A stretch of 64,000 nt of DNA from Synechococcus sp. CS-1331 (GCA_025127975.1 JAHLYQ010000018.1:1-64000), one strand, 5' to 3'. Shown: positions 1 to 9,332, counted from the first letter of the stretch. Made by a program: numbers and translations. The notes: generated by a model not told the origin, from the sequence alone.

Positions 1-462
1 CAGTCAGCTTCTGAAATCCCGGCCGGAGGTGTGCTCATCACAAGCAGTCTCTGCCTGAGATGCAACCGGAAATCAAGCTGCCGTCAAGGGTTCAGCAGGG
101 ACAAAGTTCGCGCTGAGCCGTCCCGACCCCTGAACGGTTACAATAAGTTTTCGCTGCCGCTCAGGGCGATTTTTGGGTTGAGATTTACGCTGAAAACCTT
201 CGATAGCTCGCGTGTGTTGAGAAGTTCACCAAAAACGTAGCCCGAGCGATCATCCGGGGCCAGGACCCGACCGAAGGAGAGGCGTAGGGCGGCGGATAGG
301 GCATCGCCCCTGGGCTGGCTGAAAAATAAGGCAGTGCATTCCATGCAGAACGCCTCGTTGATCCTGTCTGGCGGCCGGTGAGGCGCTCTTCTGCTCTCTG
401 GCCCGCATCGCCATATTCAGCGGGAGGTTTAAGACCCGCAACTCGCCACCGTCATCTTCAAT
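1..462. other. No confident gene; intergenic or decayed sequence
   Basis: I see no convincing gene here. A minus-strand reading frame of 68 codons (138-344) has a partly protein-like composition, but it has no recognisable motif and could be a remnant. The base composition is more mixed than in the core genes to the right, as expected beside a toxin-antitoxin locus. Confidence 0.4.
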
Positions 463-822
463 TCAGGGCAGCTCCAGCCAGCTGCGCAGGGCGAGATCGA
501 GATCAGCCAGGGTTCCTGATTCCAGGATCCCCACCACGGCACCGACTGTGGCTGTGGGCACTGTGAACAGCCTGTCGGCCATGAGCTGTGAGGGTTTGCG
601 CAGGCCATCGCTGCCACTGGGGTTCACGGGAATTCGCACCAGTGGTGCCTCCAGCAGGGTGCTGGTCAGCGGACAGAGCGTGACACTTGGATGACCTTGA
701 AGCCAGCGATTGGCCTGCACCACGACGGCTGGTCTTGGCTTGCCTGAGTACAACCCAGAGGTGGCAACCGTCACGATCAACCCCCGCTGAAGAGCCACCG
801 TCATGCTGTCTAACTCCGTCAT
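463..822 (-). CDS. MazF/PemK-family endoribonuclease toxin
   Basis: Predicted toxin of a type II toxin-antitoxin pair; MazF-family proteins cleave mRNA in the cytoplasm. The 119-residue protein has the family's N-terminal pattern: RG-LIVTV, then GKPRPAVVVQ, then a beta-rich body with TLCPLTST. The start at 822 is chosen because its ATG overlaps the TGA of the upstream antitoxin in an ATGA junction; an ATG nine bases earlier is also possible. The C-terminal half (VGAVVGILESGTLADLDLAL) fits the family's last helix. Family assignment is by eye and the cleavage specificity cannot be read. Confidence 0.8.
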   Translation of the reverse strand: MTELDSMTVALQRGLIVTVATSGLYSGKPRPAVVVQANRWLQGHPSVTLCPLTSTLLEAPLVRIPVNPSGSDGLRKPSQLMADRLFTVPTATVGAVVGILESGTLADLDLALRSWLELP

Positions 823-1046
823 GCGGTCCAATCAGTCCAGTCCGGAAGTTGCTCATTCCAGTTGGGTTTGTCGCTGTGTTCAGTAATCAATGCCGACTGA
901 TGCTGAGCCTCATCGTTGTTACTGAAGCGCTGCACATACTGCGCGACCGCCTCACGCACGCAAGCGCTCCGGCTCTTTCCCATGCTGCGCGCCAGCCTAT
1001 CCAACTGCTGCTCCAGCTCGGGTGCCACCCGCACACCGATCGCCAT
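819..1046 (-). CDS. Ribbon-helix-helix antitoxin paired with the MazF-like toxin
   Basis: A 75-residue protein. Residues 1-42 have the ribbon-helix-helix layout (MAIGVRVAPELEQQLDRLA, then GKSRSACVREAVAQYV), followed by an acidic, Trp-containing tail (about 55-75) of the type that wraps a toxin. It overlaps the toxin start by four bases, so the pair is translationally coupled, antitoxin first. By family analogy it should bind its own promoter and neutralise the toxin. In-frame sequence upstream of 1046 is not protein-like, so the ATG at 1046 is preferred. Confidence 0.8.
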   Translation of the reverse strand: MAIGVRVAPELEQQLDRLARSMGKSRSACVREAVAQYVQRFSNNDEAQHQSALITEHSDKPNWNEQLPDWTDWTA

Positions 1047-1618
1047 CGCGGATCTCGTTAAACGATTTGTGGAATACCTTAGCGCCCTCCGCACTGAGCG
1101 GGCAGGTGGCCAGTTTGTGACGTCCGGCGAGCGCCGGGCATGACAAAGGCTGCATGGACAACGGTGTTTGCCAACTGCGCAGAAGTGGCCCAGATTCGAG
1201 TTCTCGCCTTGTTTTATGGCGGACAAGATCAGCAACGTCACATGCTGGTGAGGCTCCTTGGAACGAGCCGCTAAGAGCAGTGCGGCTTGTGGCCGAAGCT
1301 CCAGTAAACGGATGTCAAGCGACATTGAAAACTGAGCCAGTTCCGACCAGCTCGCTGATCTGATCAGCTGCCCCCGAGCTTCCACACCGCAACTGCTCAG
1401 GAATCTGTACAGCCTGTACACATCTATGAACACCGCCCGCGCAACCCTGCTCGCCCGCATCGCCCACCAAGGCCAAGCAACGCTGAGCTCAGTGGAATCT
1501 TGATCAGCGAGTTCGAGTTGGGATTTACCTGCTGGGGGTACACGGCGGATTTGCCTGATCCTTTGGCCGGAGGCAGGGGGCGGGGGCTCAGAATGATCCC
1601 AACATGCCCCCTTGACCC
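1047..1618. other. 572-bp gap with no supported gene
   Basis: Open frames exist on both strands, but none has conserved-looking sequence. The part next to 1046 must hold the promoter of the toxin-antitoxin operon. Around 1400-1430 there is a GTACA-containing stretch (ctgtacagcctgtacacat) with a repeated ctgtaca. Its role is unknown. Confidence 0.4.
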
Positions 1619-1858
1619 GTGACCGATCCGGCCCAGCAAAAACCCGCCCAGCCCAACTCACCCGCCAACTCACCCACCCACTCAGCCACCCAATCACCAG
1701 CTGACTCTCTCCACGACTTCGACGTGCAGAAGGAGCTTCACCAGAAGATCCGCAACGATCCCGACTACGACGATTGGGAGTACGGCACCGAGCCCCTGCC
1801 CCATGAGGCCTGGGTGGCCAGTCAGGCCCCTAAGCCTGAGCCGCCTGCCGCGGTTTAA
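1619..1858 (+). CDS. Small hydrophilic protein of unknown function
   Basis: A 79-residue protein from a GTG start. The first 30 residues are Pro/Ser/Ala/Gln-rich and probably disordered. Residues 31-60 (DFDVQKELHQKIRNDPDYDDWEYG) look structured and conserved, and the tail is Pro-rich. Its last 29 bases overlap the convergent MFS gene. The acidic, DYDDWEYG-containing core is unlike random translation, which is why I accept it. No function can be assigned. Confidence 0.55.
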   Translation: MTDPAQQKPAQPNSPANSPTHSATQSPADSLHDFDVQKELHQKIRNDPDYDDWEYGTEPLPHEAWVASQAPKPEPPAAV

Positions 1859-3077
1859 GTCGTCTCACCAGGTTGAGCCCCGCCAGGCACAGCAGGGTCA
1901 TCCCTATCCAGAAGCCGCCGGCGTGGCGCTGGGCGTCGAGGGCCAGCCCCGCCAGCAGCGGTGCAGCTAGGGCGCTCAGGGCAAAGCACTGGGAGAAGAG
2001 GGCCATGGCCAGGCCCCGATGTTCAGGCGGGCTCAGTTCGATCACCGCCTCGGTGGCGATCGGCAGAAAGGCTGCTGCCCCCAGGGCCAGGGGCAGCTGG
2101 GCCAACAACACCAGCCACAGGCCCTGGCGGGTGAGGGCCGAGAAGGCCAGCAGCACGGTGCCGGCGGCAAAACAGGCCAGGCTGAGCCCGAGGCCGTGGG
2201 CGATTGGCCTGCGGGCCAGGGCTTGTCCCACGGGCCATTGGATCAACACCAGCAGCCCCAGTTGGATGCCTACCAGCAGGGCGCCGAGGCTCTCGGGCAT
2301 GGCCGCCCGCTCCAGCCCGCCCCGCACCAGATCCAAAGGCAGGGCGCTCTGCATCAATACGGGTAGGGAGGTGGCCAGCAGGCTGATCGCCAGCACGGGC
2401 AGCAGGGGTGGCAACCAGTGGCGCCAGGGAGTCTTGGCGGCGGCGGCGGTAGCGGACGGCTCCGGGTTGGGCAGGGGCTGGCGCAGCAGCAGCACCACGA
2501 GCACCAGGGCGCTGATGCTGTCGACCAGGTAGATCCCCCGCAGCCGCCCCGCCGCCGCCAGCAGGGCTCCCACCAGGGCGCCCGTGGCGATGCCTGCCGC
2601 ATCGGCGCTGCGCGCCAGGGCATAGCCCCGGGCCGAGGGGATCGGCGCTGGACCCGAGCTGCAGCCCAGTGGCACTGCCAGCTCGATCGCCGGCCAGTAG
2701 AGGCCTGCGGCTACGCCCAGCATCAGTTGGCCCTGGACATAGCCAGCGAAGCTGCTGGTGCCCGCCAGCCGCAGGTCACCGAGCACAATCGCCACTGCGG
2801 CCAGCAGCACCGGGATCGAGCAGGCCAGCCCCCGATCCACCAGGGCGCCGCTCAGCAAGCGCCCCAACGTGCCGGCAAGGGCCGCCAGCGCCAGCCCTTG
2901 GGTCACCGCCTGGGCGCTGAAGGCTTCCTGGTGGAACACGATCGGGGTCAGGTAGAGAACCCCGCCTGCCCCCACCGAGGCCACCAGCCGCACCAGGGAC
3001 ACGTGGCGCAGGGCTGCCGGGAACTGATCCAGCCATCCGCTTGGACGGATGCGGTGGAGTTTGCTCAAGCAGGGCAA
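1830..3077 (-). CDS. Major facilitator superfamily transporter
   Basis: A 415-residue integral membrane protein with about twelve hydrophobic segments. The MFS loop signature is in the first half (TLGRLLSGALVDRG, between helices 2 and 3) and a related loop (WPVGQALARRP) in the second half. A polar linker near residues 205-215 separates the halves. No substrate is evident; the overall type is that of small drug/metabolite exporters. It diverges from the esterase gene at 3135, and its 3' end overlaps the small gene ending at 1858. The first ATG is used; later in-frame starts are possible. Confidence 0.85.
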   Translation of the reverse strand: MPCLSKLHRIRPSGWLDQFPAALRHVSLVRLVASVGAGGVLYLTPIVFHQEAFSAQAVTQGLALAALAGTLGRLLSGALVDRGLACSIPVLLAAVAIVLGDLRLAGTSSFAGYVQGQLMLGVAAGLYWPAIELAVPLGCSSGPAPIPSARGYALARSADAAGIATGALVGALLAAAGRLRGIYLVDSISALVLVVLLLRQPLPNPEPSATAAAAKTPWRHWLPPLLPVLAISLLATSLPVLMQSALPLDLVRGGLERAAMPESLGALLVGIQLGLLVLIQWPVGQALARRPIAHGLGLSLACFAAGTVLLAFSALTRQGLWLVLLAQLPLALGAAAFLPIATEAVIELSPPEHRGLAMALFSQCFALSALAAPLLAGLALDAQRHAGGFWIGMTLLCLAGLNLVRRLKPRQAAQA

Positions 3078-3134
3078 TTCACAGCAAGGTGCCAGTCTGG
3101 CGGGTGTCCTTGCCCCCTGGCTCCACCTCCGGTC

Positions 3135-4790
3135 TTGTTTCTGCGTCCCTTCGCTGCCCTGCTCCTCGGTGCCCCGGCCCTCGGTGGGATCGCGAGCCTG
3201 CTGGCTCCCTTACCGGCCCAGGCTGCCGATGAGTTGCGCTTCCAGCTCGACGGGCTCGAGCTGCCGATTGATCTGGTGGAGCTGGAGGCCTTTACCCGCC
3301 AGCCGAAGCAGTCCACCCGTCCCGGGGGCGGGGCTAGCGATCTAGGGGTGTGGCTCAACCTGCTCCAGCCCCAGGGCCGCCGTGACCTGATCCGGCTGCT
3401 GCATGCCCCCCTGTTGCAGAACCGCAGCTTTGGTCAACAGCTGCTCAACAGCTGGACCGGGGAGCAGATGCTCAAGGAAGCCGGAGGGCTGCTCACCGTT
3501 ACCGTCCCCGCCGGCAAGGGCCAGGGTCCCAGCACGGCCCCATTGCTGATGGCCAGCCTGCGCCAGCTGCTGCAAAGCCAGGGCAGGGTGACCACCCTGG
3601 AGCTGTTGCGCTCCCTGCCGGTGGCCAGTGTCACCCTGCGCATCGACGGGGCGCTGGAGCTGGCCAGCCAGTGGCGCAGCCAGCTCCAGCGTCAGAACGG
3701 CGCCCTTGCCCAGCTGCGCCAGCTGGGTTTGCCGCGGCGCAGTTCCAGGCCCCTGGCCTTTACGGGCTCCTTGAGCCGCCTGCCCAAGCGCCTGCTGTTG
3801 ACCGTGCCCCACCGGGCCACGCCCCTGCCGATTGAGCTCTGGCCAGCCCAGCAGCCCCGCCGGGGCCCCTGGTTGCTGCTGATGCCCGGCCTCGGCGGCA
3901 GCCCCGATCAGCTCAGCTGGCTGGCGTCAGCCCTGGCCGATCGCGGCTGGCCGGCGGTGGTGCTGGAGCATCCAGGCAGCGACCAGCAGGCACTGCAGGC
4001 CTCCCTGCTGGGGGATGCGCCGCCACCGGGGGCCGAAGCCCTGCCCCAGCGCCTCGCCGACCTACAGGCCGTGCTCGAGGCCCAGCGGGAGGGTCACTTG
4101 CCTTCCTTTGGCCCGTCACCGGCCGGCGAGCAGGGGGTGGTGCTGCTGGGCCATTCCCTTGGGGGCCTGACGGCGCTGATGGCTGCTGGGCTGGTGCCGG
4201 AACGGGGTTTGGCCCGGCGCTGTGAGCTGGCCATGGTTTCCTTGCCGCTTGCCAACCTCTCGCGGCTGGTGCAGTGCCAGCTGCCCGGGATCATCGGGGA
4301 TGGGGTAGCCAGCGCCGCACCGGGGCTCGCGCAGGTTGCCCAGCCCACCCCGCTGCTGGGGGTGGTGGCTTTCAATGGTTTTGGCAGCCTGCTCTGGCCC
4401 TACCGGGGCCTGCAGGATCTCAATGTGCCGGTGCTGCTGGTGGGAGGCAGCCTGGATCTGGTCACCCCCCCTGTTCAGGAGCAGTTGGTGGTGTTCGCCC
4501 GGGCCCGCCACCCCCGCAGCCGGCTGGTGCTGGTGGAGGGAGCCAGCCATTTTTCGCCCGTGCGGATTGAAAGCCGGGGCGAGGCCCTGTTTCAACTGGG
4601 AGAGGAGCTGGTGGGCATCGCGCCGCTCAAGGTGCAGGCCCTTCTGCTCAACCTCACCACTGAATTTCTCCAGGGTATGGAGCAGCCCAGCTTGCTTTCC
4701 CCCCAGCTTCGCGAGCAGGACGGCGTGCAGGCCTACGTGCTCGACGGCGGCCAGGCCCGCCGTTGGAGACAGCGGATTTCGGAGCCCTGA
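3135..4790 (+). CDS. Secreted alpha/beta hydrolase with N-terminal DUF1400 domain
   Basis: About 551 residues from a TTG start at 3135. That start gives a clean signal peptide (FLRPFAALLLGAPALGG through PLPAQA). Sequence upstream in this frame is only the antisense of the MFS gene. Residues ~30-170 match DUF1400, a cyanobacterial domain found ahead of lipase-like hydrolases. The rest is an alpha/beta hydrolase with the nucleophile elbow GHSLGG near residue 340, a GGSLDLVTPP acid-containing loop and a late His in EGASHFSP. It is probably a periplasmic esterase/lipase; the substrate is unknown. Confidence 0.75.
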   Translation: MFLRPFAALLLGAPALGGIASLLAPLPAQAADELRFQLDGLELPIDLVELEAFTRQPKQSTRPGGGASDLGVWLNLLQPQGRRDLIRLLHAPLLQNRSFGQQLLNSWTGEQMLKEAGGLLTVTVPAGKGQGPSTAPLLMASLRQLLQSQGRVTTLELLRSLPVASVTLRIDGALELASQWRSQLQRQNGALAQLRQLGLPRRSSRPLAFTGSLSRLPKRLLLTVPHRATPLPIELWPAQQPRRGPWLLLMPGLGGSPDQLSWLASALADRGWPAVVLEHPGSDQQALQASLLGDAPPPGAEALPQRLADLQAVLEAQREGHLPSFGPSPAGEQGVVLLGHSLGGLTALMAAGLVPERGLARRCELAMVSLPLANLSRLVQCQLPGIIGDGVASAAPGLAQVAQPTPLLGVVAFNGFGSLLWPYRGLQDLNVPVLLVGGSLDLVTPPVQEQLVVFARARHPRSRLVLVEGASHFSPVRIESRGEALFQLGEELVGIAPLKVQALLLNLTTEFLQGMEQPSLLSPQLREQDGVQAYVLDGGQARRWRQRISEP

Positions 4791-4792
4791 GC

Positions 4793-5824
4793 TCAGAAGC
4801 TGATGCGGGGATCCAGTAGGGCCACCACCAGGTCCACCACAACCGTCACCAGCACCACCAGGCCAGCCACCACCACGACAATCCCCTGCACCAATGGGTA
4901 GTCGCGCTGGCTGATCGCTTCCTGCAGCCGGAAGGCGATGCCTGGCCAGGAGTAGGTGACCTCGATCAGCAGGGCGCCGCCGATCAGCGATGCCACCGTG
5001 ATGCCCGTGATTGTCAGCACCGGCAGCAGGGCGTTGGGCAGGGCATGGCGCAGCACCACCCGGGCTTCGCCCAGGCCGCGGCTGCGGGCCGCCTCCACAT
5101 AGTCGGAGCCCAGGGTGCGGCGCAGGTTGAGCCGCAAAGCATTGGCGAAGATGCCGCTCAGCAGCAGGCCCAGGGTGGCCGCCGGCAGCACCAGGTGCCG
5201 CACACTGCCCGCCAGCTGCTGCCATTGGCCCGTGGCCAGCCCAGAGCGCAGGCTGTCGAATAGGTAGAAACCGCTTCCCTCCGGTGGCAGCAGGGTGGGC
5301 GGGAAGCGGCCCCCCACCGGCAGCCAGCCCAGCCACACCGCAAACACCAGCTGCACCACCATCGCCGCCCAGAAGGGTGGCAGGGCATAGGTGCCGATGC
5401 CATAGAGCCTGCCCGCCAGATCGAGGCGGCCCTCGGGCCGGGCGATGCCGGAGAAGCCCACCGCCAGCCCGACCACGGCGGCCAGCAGCAATGCCACCAC
5501 CCCCAGCTCCAGGGAGGCCGGCAAGCTCTGCTGGATCACGGCCGTCACCGGCTCCTGATTGGTGAGCGAGGCCCCCAGATCGCCGTGTAGCAGCTTGCCC
5601 AGGAAGGAGCCGTACTGCTGCAGTAGGGGCTGATCCAGCCCCAGTTGGGCCCGCAGGGCGGCCCGGGCACTCTCGGGGGCGCGGGTGCCGAGCAGGGCAT
5701 CGATCGGATCGCCCGGAGCCAGCCGCAGCAGCAGGAAAACCAGGCTGGCGATCAGCCAGAGCATCAGTGGCGCCAGGGCAAGCCGGGCGGCCAGATAGCG
5801 CAGCAGGGCGCGACGGCGGCTCAT
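4793..5824 (-). CDS. ABC transporter permease, DppB/OppB type
   Basis: A 343-residue inner-membrane permease of the peptide/nickel uptake family. The N-terminal helix ends in LRLAPGDPIDALLG, typical of DppB. The cytoplasmic ATPase-contact loop is DYVEAARSRGLGEARVVLRHALPNALLP. Five further hydrophobic segments follow. The ATG at 5824 overlaps the stop of the upstream substrate-binding protein (ATGA). No partner permease (DppC) or ATPase (DppD/F) is present in the window, so they must be encoded elsewhere. It ends two bases from the convergent esterase gene. Confidence 0.9.
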   Translation of the reverse strand: MSRRRALLRYLAARLALAPLMLWLIASLVFLLLRLAPGDPIDALLGTRAPESARAALRAQLGLDQPLLQQYGSFLGKLLHGDLGASLTNQEPVTAVIQQSLPASLELGVVALLLAAVVGLAVGFSGIARPEGRLDLAGRLYGIGTYALPPFWAAMVVQLVFAVWLGWLPVGGRFPPTLLPPEGSGFYLFDSLRSGLATGQWQQLAGSVRHLVLPAATLGLLLSGIFANALRLNLRRTLGSDYVEAARSRGLGEARVVLRHALPNALLPVLTITGITVASLIGGALLIEVTYSWPGIAFRLQEAISQRDYPLVQGIVVVVAGLVVLVTVVVDLVVALLDPRISF

Positions 5825-7473
5825 GGCTTGTTGAGCTCCTGCAGCAGCAGCCGGCCGGAGCCGTCGAAACGGGGCTGGCTGACATTCCGCTGGGCCCAGG
5901 CCCTGGGTGCCACCAGCCATACCGGCAGGTAGGGGTTGGCAGCGGCGGTTTGGCGCTGGATGCGGCGCAGCTGGGCGGCCCGGGCGGGGCCGGTCAGGGA
6001 GGCACTGCGCTCCAGCTCCTGCTGCAGCCCTGGTTTGGCCCAGAAACTGCCACTGGCGGCGCTGGCCCCCTTGAGACAACGCTCACCGCGGGCCTCCTCA
6101 CAGCCCAGCAGGGGCACCAGGTAGTTGTCGGCATCGGGGAAGTCGCCCATCCACTCCAGCAGGATCAGCGGGAAGGCTCCCTCCCCCAGCTGGCGGTAGG
6201 CGGTGGTGGCCTCCATGCCGGTCACCTCGAGCTCGACGCAGTCGCCCAGATCTTGGCGCAGCTGGGCCTGCCAGGTCAGGGCAAACATCCGATCGGCGGG
6301 AATGTTGGAGCGGAAGGTGAGCGGCAGGCTGAGCCGCTTGCCCTGGCAGTAGCCAGCCTGGCGGTAGAGGGCGCGGGCCCGGGCCGGGCTGTAGCTGGGC
6401 CAGGCGGTGGGGTCGGAGCCCTTGAGGCTGGGGGGCACCAGATCCCGCAGCGGCGGTCGCAGGCCGAGGGTGACTCGGCGGCTGATGGTGGCCCGATCGA
6501 GGCTGTAGGCCACGGCCTGGCGCAGCCGGGGATCGTTGAGGGGCGGCTGGTCGGTGAGCAGGGTGAGATAGCCGATCTCCAGGGCTGGCCCGCTGCCCTC
6601 CTGCAGCTTGCCTGCCGTGGCGCTGCGGCGCAGGGCCGCCTGCTGGTCGATCTCCAGGCTGGTGGAGAGCAACACATCCACTTCGCCGCTCTGCAGGGCG
6701 CCGAAGAGGGCGGTGGAATTACTGAGGGACACCAGGTCGATGCCGCCGTTAGCCGCTCTGACCCCCCAGTAGCCGGCGAAGGGCTCCAGCCGCTGCTGCT
6801 GGTTGGTAAAGAAACTGAGCCGGTAGGGTCCCGTGCCGACGAAGCGGTCGTTGAGGAAGCTCTTGCGGTGATTGCGGTAGGCGCTGGGCGAGAGGGGCGT
6901 GAGGTTGACGGCGCTGAGCAGCTCTGCCAGGGCGCTGAAGGGGCGGTTGAGGGTCAGCTCGAGCGTGTAGGGCCCCACGGCCCGCACCCCGCTCACCCGA
7001 TCCCCCAGCAGATAACTGAGCTTGCCGATCGCCAGGAAGCGCTCCAGGGTGAACACCATGGCCGCAGCGTTGAAGGGCGTGCCGTCATGGAAGAGCACGC
7101 CCTGGCGTAGCTCCACCCGGGCCGTCAGGCCATCGGCACTGAGTTGGGGCGGGGCTAGCGCCAGGCGCGGCTCCAGCTGGCCGCGGGCATTGATGGCGTA
7201 GAGCGGATCGCCGATCGCGCTCAAAAGCTGCATGGCTCCAAAGGTGTAGCCACCGGCTGGATCGACAGTGTCGACCCGGTTTTTGCTGGCAACCACCAGG
7301 CGCTTGATCCCCTCATGGCTGGGCCGGGGTGCCCTACAGCTGGAAAGGAGAAGCCCCAGCCCCAGGCTGCCAATCAAGAGGGCCAGGGGGATGGGCTGGG
7401 CCAGGTTTTTTTTGATTGGCGACTGGATCAGCGTCCGGGTCAGCCACTGAATCAGCCGCAGGGCGCGGGGCAA
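5821..7473 (-). CDS. Peptide-type ABC transporter substrate-binding lipoprotein (SBP family 5)
   Basis: A 550-residue protein of the DppA/OppA family: signal peptide with lipobox LLSSC, then RLVVASKNRVDTVDPAGGYTF, the family motif ELRQGVLFHDGTPFNAAAMVFT and the PLNDPRLRQAVAYSLDR segment. A TTG at 7473 is preferred: it leaves a normal signal peptide and avoids running into the small gene ending at 7514. An ATG at 7563 would add 30 uncharged, unlikely residues. It is the first gene of a two-gene unit with the permease and probably binds peptides or another small solute in the periplasm. Confidence 0.85.
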   Translation of the reverse strand: MPRALRLIQWLTRTLIQSPIKKNLAQPIPLALLIGSLGLGLLLSSCRAPRPSHEGIKRLVVASKNRVDTVDPAGGYTFGAMQLLSAIGDPLYAINARGQLEPRLALAPPQLSADGLTARVELRQGVLFHDGTPFNAAAMVFTLERFLAIGKLSYLLGDRVSGVRAVGPYTLELTLNRPFSALAELLSAVNLTPLSPSAYRNHRKSFLNDRFVGTGPYRLSFFTNQQQRLEPFAGYWGVRAANGGIDLVSLSNSTALFGALQSGEVDVLLSTSLEIDQQAALRRSATAGKLQEGSGPALEIGYLTLLTDQPPLNDPRLRQAVAYSLDRATISRRVTLGLRPPLRDLVPPSLKGSDPTAWPSYSPARARALYRQAGYCQGKRLSLPLTFRSNIPADRMFALTWQAQLRQDLGDCVELEVTGMEATTAYRQLGEGAFPLILLEWMGDFPDADNYLVPLLGCEEARGERCLKGASAASGSFWAKPGLQQELERSASLTGPARAAQLRRIQRQTAAANPYLPVWLVAPRAWAQRNVSQPRFDGSGRLLLQELNKP

Positions 7474-7513
7474 GGGGCGGCCGTCAGATGGGGGCCATTC
7501 AAGTAGAGGCCAT

Positions 7514-7744
7514 TCAAGACCGATGGGGCGCGGCCAGGCTGACGTTCTGCAGTGAAATTTCAAAGACTTCCGAGCCCTGGCGGGTCAGGGGCCAGCGGCG
7601 CAGCCAGCAGCGGTCGTGGTGGTGGTCGATGCCGATCACTTGATAGAGCTGCTCATCACTGCCCAGCTGGACGCAGGCTCCTTGGTGAAGGTCGGCCGAG
7701 TTGGGGGAGCAGGTGGTAGTGGTCATAAAAGTGGTACTGGTCAT
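7514..7744 (-). CDS. Small conserved-looking protein of unknown function
   Basis: A 76-residue protein; translation may start at the internal ATG at 7726. The body (DLHQGACVQLGSDEQLYQVIGIDHHHDRCWLRRWPL, then GSEVFEISLQNV) reads like a small beta-barrel domain, with a GS-VFEI strand near the end. The organisation resembles short picocyanobacterial proteins of unknown role. It sits just upstream of the substrate-binding protein and could share its transcript. No function is assigned. Confidence 0.65.
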   Translation of the reverse strand: MTSTTFMTTTTCSPNSADLHQGACVQLGSDEQLYQVIGIDHHHDRCWLRRWPLTRQGSEVFEISLQNVSLAAPHRS

Positions 7745-7874
7745 AAAAGACGTTTACGGATCGAACCAGCGGAGAAGCTTAAGGATTGCTTTCGATTGAT
7801 GGAGCCACTGTGGCTTGCCGCGGGCCTAGCTGGCCAGGGCAGGTGGCGATTTGCAGACCTGACCACGGCCAGGC

Positions 7875-9254
7875 CTAGAGGGTGCGGAGACAGGCGGCCA
7901 CGGCGTGGACGTCGCTGAGGGCGGTAATCCTGGCTAAGGCCTGGCGGAAGTTGGCTTCGCACACCTCGTGGGTGATCACCACGATTTCGGCGTCGCCGGC
8001 GCTCTGGGTTTCGAACTGCACGATCGACTGGATCGATACCCCCGCTTCCCCGAAGCAGGTGCCGATCTTGCCGATCACGCCCGCCTGGTCGCCGGTGCGC
8101 AGCCGCACGTAGTTGCGATGTTTGGTGATGGCGCTGTCGACCAGGCGGCAGGGGCGCCAGCTGCCGGCCGCCAGCAGCGGATCGAGGGGGGCTTGGCCGC
8201 CACTGCCCAACTGGTTTCCCAAATGGTTTCCCAACTGGTTGCCCATCTGGTGGATCACCTGGCGGATGCCGGCGATGTTGAGGATGTCGGCCACGACGGC
8301 CGATGCCGTCGGCCCGGCCCCTGCTCCGGGTCCGTAAAACATCACTTCACCGACCGGATCCCCTTCCACCAGGATTGCGTTGTTGACGCCATTAACCCCG
8401 GCCAGGGGATGGGCCTTGGGCAGCAAGGTGGCATGGACCCGCACATCGAGCAGCTGCTCGGCCTGCCCACCAGCGCTGGGCAAAGCCACTTCATTAGGCA
8501 TAGCTTCGGCGACTGCCAGCAGCTTCACCACAAAGCCCAGCTGGGCCGCATAGGCCACATCGCGGGCGTCGAGCTGGTCGATGCCCTCGGTGGGGATGGC
8601 GTCCCGGGGCACGCTGCCGCCGTAGGCCAGTCCGGCCAGGATGGCGATCTTGTCGGCCGCATCCCCCCCCTGCACATCAGCTGCGGGATCGGCTTCCGCG
8701 TAGCCCAGCCGCTGGGCATCGGCCAGCACGTCGGCGTAGGCCGCTCCCTCGGCCGCCATGCGGCTGAGGATGTAGTTGGTGGTGCCATTGATGATGCCGC
8801 TGACCCGCTGGATGCGGTTTGCGCCGAGAGATTGCTTGAGCGGTTCGATGATTGGAATGCCCCCGCCCACGGCGGCCTCGATCAACACGTACACGCCATG
8901 GGCGGCGGCGGCCGCGGCGATCTCCTCGCCGTAACGGGCGATCACCGCCTTGTTTGCGGTCACCACCGGCTTGCCGGCGGCGATTGCCTGCAGGATCAGG
9001 GAGCGGGCAGGCTCCAGGCCGCCCATCACCTCCACCACGATCTCGACGGCAGGGTCTTCGATCACTGCCTTGGGATCTGTGGTCAGCAGGTCGCTCGCCA
9101 GCGCCACCGGCCGCGGGCGGGCCAGGTCGCGCACCGCCACCCGGCGCAGGGCCAGCTCGGCCACCAGCGGATGGCGCCCCTCCGGGCTCGCCAGGATGGC
9201 CGCCACGCCTGCCCCCACCGTGCCGAGCCCGAGCAAGCCGATGCCGATGGTCAT
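7875..9254 (-). CDS. hom: Homoserine dehydrogenase
   Basis: A 459-residue cytoplasmic enzyme that reduces aspartate semialdehyde to homoserine for Thr and Met synthesis. The N-terminal Rossmann fold has GLLGLGTVGAGV. The catalytic region contains VGGGIPII, SGIINGTTNYIL and AEADPAADVQGGDAADK. A C-terminal ACT regulatory domain begins near residue 385 (GVIGKIGTCFGEAGVSIQSIVQ), as in Thr-feedback-controlled forms. Between the catalytic and ACT domains is a four-unit 12-bp repeat coding GNQLGNHLGNQLG (8206-8253), unusual for the family. Confidence 0.95.
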   Translation of the reverse strand: MTIGIGLLGLGTVGAGVAAILASPEGRHPLVAELALRRVAVRDLARPRPVALASDLLTTDPKAVIEDPAVEIVVEVMGGLEPARSLILQAIAAGKPVVTANKAVIARYGEEIAAAAAAHGVYVLIEAAVGGGIPIIEPLKQSLGANRIQRVSGIINGTTNYILSRMAAEGAAYADVLADAQRLGYAEADPAADVQGGDAADKIAILAGLAYGGSVPRDAIPTEGIDQLDARDVAYAAQLGFVVKLLAVAEAMPNEVALPSAGGQAEQLLDVRVHATLLPKAHPLAGVNGVNNAILVEGDPVGEVMFYGPGAGAGPTASAVVADILNIAGIRQVIHQMGNQLGNHLGNQLGSGGQAPLDPLLAAGSWRPCRLVDSAITKHRNYVRLRTGDQAGVIGKIGTCFGEAGVSIQSIVQFETQSAGDAEIVVITHEVCEANFRQALARITALSDVHAVAACLRTL

Positions 9255-9332
9255 GCGCTGGGGGATTGGGGAACGGCGATCCTAGAAATCCGTTGCACTG
9301 AGGGTGTCAAGCCGCCGTGTCAAACCGCGGTG

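Noticed and set aside
1047..1697. N-terminal extension of the RHH antitoxin frame up to 292 codons
   Set aside because: The extension is not protein-like. The compact RHH antitoxin begins at the ATG at 1046.
2418..3134. Upstream extension of the esterase frame on the plus strand
   Set aside because: It is antisense to the well-supported MFS gene and has Gln/Gly/Pro-rich composition. The signal peptide begins at 3135.
5767..7110. Long plus-strand frame opposite the substrate-binding protein
   Set aside because: Gly/Gln-rich shadow of a strongly supported minus-strand gene.
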